Shown in pieces: positions 8,055 through 11,940 of a stretch of 11,940 bases of DNA (position 1 is its first letter; the number at the start of each line of letters is the position of its first letter). Where the stretch lies: assembly GCA_002405405.1 (NCBI GenBank), contig DHLT01000328.1, forward strand, positions 1-11,940. The letters run 5' to 3'. The notes beneath the pieces were generated by a model. It did not search any database, had not been told where the DNA came from, and was given only the letters and a program-made list of their open reading frames with translations. This DNA is from Ignavibacteria bacterium UBA4661 (GTDB lineage Bacteria > Bacteroidota > Ignavibacteria > Kapaibacteriales > UBA4661). The translations under genes were made by a program, and so were the position numbers.

Positions 8055-9182
8055 TTAATGCCGATTTGCAGTCTGCCCTGCTTGTTGTACTTGTACAGGG
8101 ACATTCGGACGAAGTGTTTGTGCGCCGCTTGTGATAATGAGGTCGCCTGCTTGCAGACCGTACGTGACTTCGACTGTCGAACCATAGCTTTGTCCGATGC
8201 TGACATTGCGCTTGACCGGTATAGAAGAAGATTGGGGTTGTAAAACATAGACTGATCGCTCTGTGCCATTGCCAACGAGTGCTGAACGAGGAATGACAAG
8301 TGCATTGTGCATTGGTAGAGTGCATTGCAGACGAACGGTTTGTCCGGCTTTGAGGGGGTTTTGTTTTGAATTCTGAAGATGAATTTCAACTGTGTATGTA
8401 CGAGCTTGGTCAGCTCTGTCCCCGATAAATGCAATGGTACCACGGAATTGTACATTGGGGTACACATCGCTCATAATGGTTACTGCTTGTCCTTTCGTAA
8501 GGCGGAAGACATCGTCTTCGGCAACCTGTGCTTTGATTTTGAGTGTTTGCATATCGAGGATGGTCGCTACTGTCATGCCGGGTTGAATCATACTGCCCAC
8601 TGTAACACTGCGTTCGGCAAGAAGTCCGGCAATCGGTGTGCGGAGTGTGGCATCGTCGTATTGGCGTTGTGCAAGTGTGAGTTGATATTCAGCATTGGCG
8701 AGTGCAAGTTTGTATTGTTCCACTTCGACTGCTGTGACGCTTTGTTCTTTGTAGAGCTGCACAAAACGTTCGTAGTCTTTTTTGGCTTTGTCATGAGTTG
8801 CTTTCGCAAGTTTTAATGTACCCTCTTTTATCACTGCATCAACGGAAGCAATGGGCGCACCTGCGGGGAGCAATGTACCTTGTTCAGCATAGACTTTGAG
8901 AACACGACCTTGTGTTTCGCTGACAATTTGTACTTCTTGTCCTGCATGAACTGTACCAAGCATATGAGCTTGCTGTGCGACTTGCATCGTACGAGCAGTA
9001 TCAACGACAACAGAGATATTGTGAGATATGGATAACGAATCATGTGTTGAAGTAGAGGATGAACTACTTGCATTGGCATCGTCTTTCCAAAAGAAGAAAA
9101 GACCTGCACCAAGAATTTCAATGATTACTGCTACAACTGCAAGACGTTTCCACGAAGATGTGTAGGAAATTGAGTGTGCCAT
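8055..9182 (-). CDS. RND periplasmic adaptor (membrane fusion protein, HlyD/AcrA-like)
   Basis: Adaptor joining the RND pump to the outer-membrane channel, 375 aa. Residues 14-32 (LAVVAVIIEILGAGLFFFW) form a single inner-membrane anchor. There is no lipobox cysteine, so it is TM-anchored and not lipidated. A Ser-rich linker (39-47) follows, then a split lipoyl domain (about 82-116 with VSETQGRVLKVYAEQGTLL, and about 178-212 with LRTPIAGLLAERSVTVGSMI) around an alpha-hairpin coiled coil (about 117-177). Beta-barrel and membrane-proximal domains complete the C-terminal half (IPRSALV, then YGLQAGDLIITSGAQTLRPN). The ATG at 9182 (MAHSISY) puts the anchor directly after a short basic segment. An upstream in-frame ATG at 9242 would add 20 unconvincing aromatic residues. 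First gene of the adaptor-pump operon, divergent from the TolC-type gene and downstream of the four-box regulatory element. Confidence 0.95.
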   Translation of the reverse strand: MAHSISYTSSWKRLAVVAVIIEILGAGLFFFWKDDANASSSSSTSTHDSLSISHNISVVVDTARTMQVAQQAHMLGTVHAGQEVQIVSETQGRVLKVYAEQGTLLPAGAPIASVDAVIKEGTLKLAKATHDKAKKDYERFVQLYKEQSVTAVEVEQYKLALANAEYQLTLAQRQYDDATLRTPIAGLLAERSVTVGSMIQPGMTVATILDMQTLKIKAQVAEDDVFRLTKGQAVTIMSDVYPNVQFRGTIAFIGDRADQARTYTVEIHLQNSKQNPLKAGQTVRLQCTLPMHNALVIPRSALVGNGTERSVYVLQPQSSSIPVKRNVSIGQSYGSTVEVTYGLQAGDLIITSGAQTLRPNVPVQVQQAGQTANRH

Positions 9183-9479
9183 AGGATACGATAGAAAATA
9201 GAAGAATGAATAGGAAAATCTGTGCGAACCTACGTCCTTCAAAGAGGAAGAGTTTTGACTTTATGACTGAAGCGACAAAAACCATGACTGAAACGGCAAA
9301 GAATAACCTTGCATGACGAAGAGATCTTTTTCTTCCGCTTCAGTATCATGTTTTGTCGTTTCAGTTCGATTGTGGGGAATTACCGATAGACAAGCACATA
9401 GTTTTGCGGAGTACTTCGCCCATCTACAGTGGCAGCAAAGACAAATCCATTGCATTGTTTCATTCTTTCATGATCGTTT
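9183..9479. other. Divergent intergenic region of the efflux genes
   Basis: This 297-base region separates the adaptor and the TolC-type channel, which point away from each other, so promoters for both must lie here. I see no strong -35/-10 pair on either strand. Its dominant content is the symmetric four-box element at 9266-9365. Two weak reading frames (9261-9455 minus, 9353-9562 plus) have no protein-like composition and are not called. Confidence 0.7.
9266..9365. promoter_or_regulatory. Four-box symmetric repeat element, candidate operator array
   Basis: Four 15-base boxes share the core ACTGAARCGR. On the plus strand: 9266-9280 ACTGAAGCGACAAAA and 9287-9301 ACTGAAACGGCAAAG. On the minus strand: 9330-9344 ACTGAAGCGGAAGAA and 9351-9365 ACTGAAACGACAAAA. 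Both same-strand pairs are spaced exactly 21 bases start to start, two helical turns, and both nested inverted pairs are centred on 9315/9316. The outer pair is identical at 14 of 15 positions and the inner pair at 11 of 15. The adaptor ATG is 83 bases from one edge and the channel ATG 115 bases from the other. The simplest reading is an operator array bound by a dimeric or tandem-binding regulator controlling both efflux units. A plus-strand transcript could also fold into a long hairpin, with the outer arms fully paired if one G-U is allowed. The bound protein is unknown. Confidence 0.7.
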
Positions 9480-10901
9480 ATGATGTCGCAATACCCATCA
9501 TTCAGTTCCTCTCTACATGCGCGATACCATGCTTTGATAGTGGTTTTACTTTTGGTACTTAGTGGAAAGGATATGCCTGTCTTTGCACAGATTCGCCTTT
9601 CATTAGAGCAGGCGGTACAAATGGCTCAAGCACAAAGTCGAGAAGTAAAAATTGCTTTGTTGGAAGAGGCACGTGTAGCACAGCGTAAGCGCGAAGCGGT
9701 ATCCGCATTGCTTCCTCAGCTTTCAGTGCAAGGAAACTATACGCGCAATATTCAAAATCCTGTGTTTTTTCTTCCGGCAACGCTATTTGCTGCTCTTGAC
9801 CCGACTGCTCCGCCTGCAGAACCCGGAGCATTAGTTGCAGTGCCCGCAGGATTGCCCAATAATGTTTCGCTTTCGGCAAGTGCTTCTGTGCCCTTGTATC
9901 AACCGGATGCATGGATTGCTACGCAGGGCGCAGATTTATTGATTGAGCAAAGTACCATTGAAACAGTTGCACACAAACAACGCAAACGGCGTGATGTTGT
10001 ACGAGCATATTGTGATGTTCTCCTCGCAGAGGAATCCTTATCCGTTATGCAGGAAAATATCAAGCGCACAGAACAAACACTGCGTGATACACGATCGCTG
10101 TTTGCACGCGGTATGGCAACGCCGACTGATACACTGCGTGCATTTGTTGCCGTGGAAATGCTCAAGCCGCAACTGACCAAGCTCAAAAGTCAGATTCAGG
10201 CAACGCGACTTCAACTCGCTCTCATACTGGGAATACGTTCGGACGTGCCGATGATTCTCACATCAACATTGCAAGCAGAAGCAACTGAGGTTGAGAAGCG
10301 TTCGGGAGTATTACTTGCACGTACCGACGAACAGGATATGCAAGTCGGAAGAAAGAGTCGTGCCGATATGCGCCGTGCAGGAATGCAAACCATGTTGGCG
10401 GAAAATGACTATGCTCTCCAATCTTCTGCACATCTGCCGTCGCTTGTAGCGGTGGGGCAATGGCAGACGCTGTCGCAATCGGATAATTTTCGATTTGGTG
10501 ATTACCGATGGGTGGGAATTTCATCGGTAGGTTTACAACTGTCGGTGCCAATTTTTACAGGTTTTCGAACATCGGCGCGTGTGGCAATGGCGGAGATTAG
10601 TATTGCTCAAGCCAAAGAACAATACGATCTGCAACAGCAAGTCATGCAAACAGAAATCTCGATTGCGCGAACCACAATGGCAGAAATAGTCGAGCGACTG
10701 AGTTTACAGAATCGAGTTGTGCAAGCGGCGCAATCTGCCTATCAATCAACACTCAATCGGTACGCACAAGGTCTTGTCCGACAGATCGAAGTAAGCGATG
10801 CTTTGCTTGCACTAACACAAACCATGACAAACACGAAGCAAGTGTACTATGATGCAATCATTGCAGAAGCAGACTACCACTTCGCACTTGGTAAAGAGTA
10901 A
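9480..10901 (+). CDS. TolC-type outer-membrane efflux protein
   Basis: Outer-membrane channel of the tripartite exporter, 473 aa, normal for the OEP family. A signal peptide is clear: Arg15, the hydrophobic core HALIVVLLLVLSG (18-30), and cleavage near VFA|Q (36/37). The mature protein starts with the typical LSLEQAVQMAQAQSREVKIA helix and has the family's internal repeat of two helical hairpins with beta-segments: GNYTRN to SVPLY in the first half, and GISSVGLQLSVPIFTGFRT in the second, where VPIFTGFR is the usual strand-turn motif. The last helices (YQSTLNRYAQGLVRQIEVSDALLALTQ) are also typical. A Pro/Ala-rich loop (about 96-120) lies between the first strands. No lipobox Cys, so it is not the OprM lipoprotein type. 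ATG ATG at 9480/9483 leaves the start ambiguous by one residue. It faces away from the adaptor-pump operon rather than following it. Confidence 0.95.
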   Translation: MMSQYPSFSSSLHARYHALIVVLLLVLSGKDMPVFAQIRLSLEQAVQMAQAQSREVKIALLEEARVAQRKREAVSALLPQLSVQGNYTRNIQNPVFFLPATLFAALDPTAPPAEPGALVAVPAGLPNNVSLSASASVPLYQPDAWIATQGADLLIEQSTIETVAHKQRKRRDVVRAYCDVLLAEESLSVMQENIKRTEQTLRDTRSLFARGMATPTDTLRAFVAVEMLKPQLTKLKSQIQATRLQLALILGIRSDVPMILTSTLQAEATEVEKRSGVLLARTDEQDMQVGRKSRADMRRAGMQTMLAENDYALQSSAHLPSLVAVGQWQTLSQSDNFRFGDYRWVGISSVGLQLSVPIFTGFRTSARVAMAEISIAQAKEQYDLQQQVMQTEISIARTTMAEIVERLSLQNRVVQAAQSAYQSTLNRYAQGLVRQIEVSDALLALTQTMTNTKQVYYDAIIAEADYHFALGKE

Positions 10902-11005
10902 AAGGGAAAGATCAAAAAATGTGGCTTCAGTAATAGTGGTAATAAAATTTCAATGTAAGCTACGCCTAACAAAACATTTCTTGTCTGTAGTTATATTGAG
11001 TTTAT

Positions 11006-11024
11006 CACACTGCTGTACTGTGTG
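11006..11024. promoter_or_regulatory. Short dyad upstream of the histidine kinase
   Basis: CACAC (11006-11010) and GTGTG (11020-11024) form a 5-bp inverted repeat around TGCTGTACT, 29 bases before the kinase ATG. The 152-base gap between the TolC-type gene and the kinase has no clear terminator. It may carry a kinase promoter (a weak TTGTCT at 10981 and TATCAC at 11003, spacing 16). The dyad could be an operator or chance. Confidence 0.2.
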
Positions 11025-11053
11025 TGTTGTTTCATGAAGTATTCTTTGTTTCC

Positions 11054-11940
11054 ATGCCGACATTTACCTTTCGACAAATACGGTTTTTTTGGATACCATT
11101 GATTGCAGTTGTAACCAATGTTGCAGGGATTATTCTAACACTTTCTGATCCTATAGGTAAGCAGTTGGTAGCTATGATGGGTAATCCTTACATGGTATAT
11201 GTAGACTGCTTTGTTTCTTCTGTCCTTGCTGTTCTTGTGTCGGAATTCAGTCTGCGACTTTTTCGTTTCTTACAACGGTACTACTCAATTACCCATGACT
11301 TACAGCGTTTGATTTCCATCCATGTGGTTGTTCTTTTTGTGGTGTGTACGGCATTGCTTATGGGCTATCAATTTATCATGTATGACGCCTCGCAACCCGA
11401 AGTTCGCTTTTACATCAAAACGACATTTTTGAATACAATTGTGATCACATTGGCACTGACGGCTCTTACCGTTGGTATGGAGTTGTTCAACCATCTTCAT
11501 GCCGCTCGTGAAGAAGCAGAAAAACTACGTCGAGCTTCGCTTGTCGCACAAAATGAGGCACTACGCCAACAGCTTGATCCACATTTCTTATTTAATAATT
11601 TGAATACGCTCTCAGCATTAATTGAAGAAGATCCACCATCGGCAACGCACTTCGTTGGGGCATTTGCCGATGTGTATCGCTATGTCTTGCAAAATCGGTC
11701 GCGCGATATGATTTCACTGCGTGAAGAATTAGCATTGTGTAATTCATACCTATATTTGGCAATGATTCGGTTTGGTGAGAACATCCGTGTAGAACAATCT
11801 ATTCCCGATATGTATCATGATTTGCAATTGCCACCGCTGACCTTGCAACTCCTTCTTGAAAATGCGATCAAACACAATGTTATTACCCGTGATAAACCAT
11901 TGCAATTATCAATGACCATTGCAGAACATGATAATGGTAT
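11054..11940 (+). CDS. LytS/YehU-type sensor histidine kinase (partial, 3' end beyond window)
   Basis: Membrane histidine kinase of the His_kinase (LytS/YehU) family. The first 295 residues are in the window and the frame stays open at the edge. Four hydrophobic segments (about 11-30, 47-66, 88-108, 125-145) form a membrane domain with very short loops and no large extracytoplasmic sensor. A charged helix (AAREEAEKLRRASLVAQNEA, 150-169) leads into the phospho-acceptor box LRQQLDPHFLFNNLNTLSAL with His177, as is usual for this family. The helix region REELALCNSYLYLAMIRFGE follows, then the N-box LPPLTLQLLLENAIKHN with Asn270. The G-box lies beyond the edge. The start is the ATG at 11054 (MPTFTFRQIRF); no SD is visible. 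Kinases of this type normally pair with a LytTR-domain response regulator encoded next to them, so one is expected just downstream. Whether it acts on the neighbouring efflux genes cannot be told. Confidence 0.93.
   Translation, partial: MPTFTFRQIRFFWIPLIAVVTNVAGIILTLSDPIGKQLVAMMGNPYMVYVDCFVSSVLAVLVSEFSLRLFRFLQRYYSITHDLQRLISIHVVVLFVVCTALLMGYQFIMYDASQPEVRFYIKTTFLNTIVITLALTALTVGMELFNHLHAAREEAEKLRRASLVAQNEALRQQLDPHFLFNNLNTLSALIEEDPPSATHFVGAFADVYRYVLQNRSRDMISLREELALCNSYLYLAMIRFGENIRVEQSIPDMYHDLQLPPLTLQLLLENAIKHNVITRDKPLQLSMTIAEHDNG

Noticed and set aside
7783..8325. 180-codon minus-strand frame across the pump/adaptor junction
   Set aside because: Overlaps two clear genes in another frame; Ser/Arg/Cys/His-rich composition typical of a shadow frame.
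9263..9301. 21-base direct repeat read as the start of a CRISPR or tandem-repeat array
   Set aside because: Only two copies per strand, with inverted partners; no spacers of uniform length and no cas genes. An operator-like dyad fits better.
9261..9455. 64-codon minus-strand frame in the efflux intergenic region
   Set aside because: Low-complexity, Cys/Ser-rich, no protein features. It merely runs through the four-box element.
10902..10980. Possible terminator after the TolC-type gene (GTGGCTT/AAGCTAC pairing)
   Set aside because: Seven pairs with one G-U across a roughly 29-base loop and no T-run; too weak to call.
11300..11500. 66-codon minus-strand frame inside the kinase gene
   Set aside because: Antisense to a well-supported histidine kinase; His/Lys/Gln-rich shadow.

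Overview
The window is an ordinary-looking bacterial chromosomal segment with seven protein genes (six complete, one cut by the right edge). I see no RNA genes, CRISPR array, insertion sequence or phage gene. The organism is probably a member of the Bacteroidota/Chlorobi-Ignavibacteria side of the tree. The support is indirect: moderate GC, almost no recognisable Shine-Dalgarno sequence before any start, an S9D glutamyl-endopeptidase-type peptidase, and a LytS-type histidine kinase. This placement is inference.

Layout: (1) 5-2425, minus strand: a secreted S9-family serine peptidase close to the plant and cyanobacterial glutamyl endopeptidase (S9D) group. (2) 2426-2727: an intergenic stretch serving the divergent peptidase and feo genes, with two short dyads. 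(3) 2728-4841, plus strand: feoA-feoB, ferrous iron uptake, translationally coupled by a GTGA overlap. (4) 4857-9182, minus strand: an RND efflux operon, periplasmic adaptor first and then the inner-membrane pump, convergent with feoB and only 15 bases from it. (5) 9183-9479: a divergent regulatory region. It holds the most striking non-coding structure here: four copies of a 15-base box (core ACTGAARCGR), two on each strand, each pair spaced exactly 21 bases, with perfect symmetry about 9315/9316. (6) 9480-10901, plus strand: the outer-membrane TolC-type channel of the same efflux system, split off divergently. (7) 11054 to the window end, plus strand: a four-TM LytS/YehU-type histidine kinase, truncated by the window edge.

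How the genes fit: adaptor, RND pump and TolC-type channel make one tripartite envelope exporter. The four-box element lies between its two transcription units and is well placed to control both. The kinase next door may control a LytTR regulator encoded beyond the window, but no link to the efflux genes can be shown. FeoAB is an independent iron-uptake operon. I do not see a wholly new system. The points most worth a second look are the four-box dyad, a cysteine-rich FeoA, and an altered G4 motif in FeoB.
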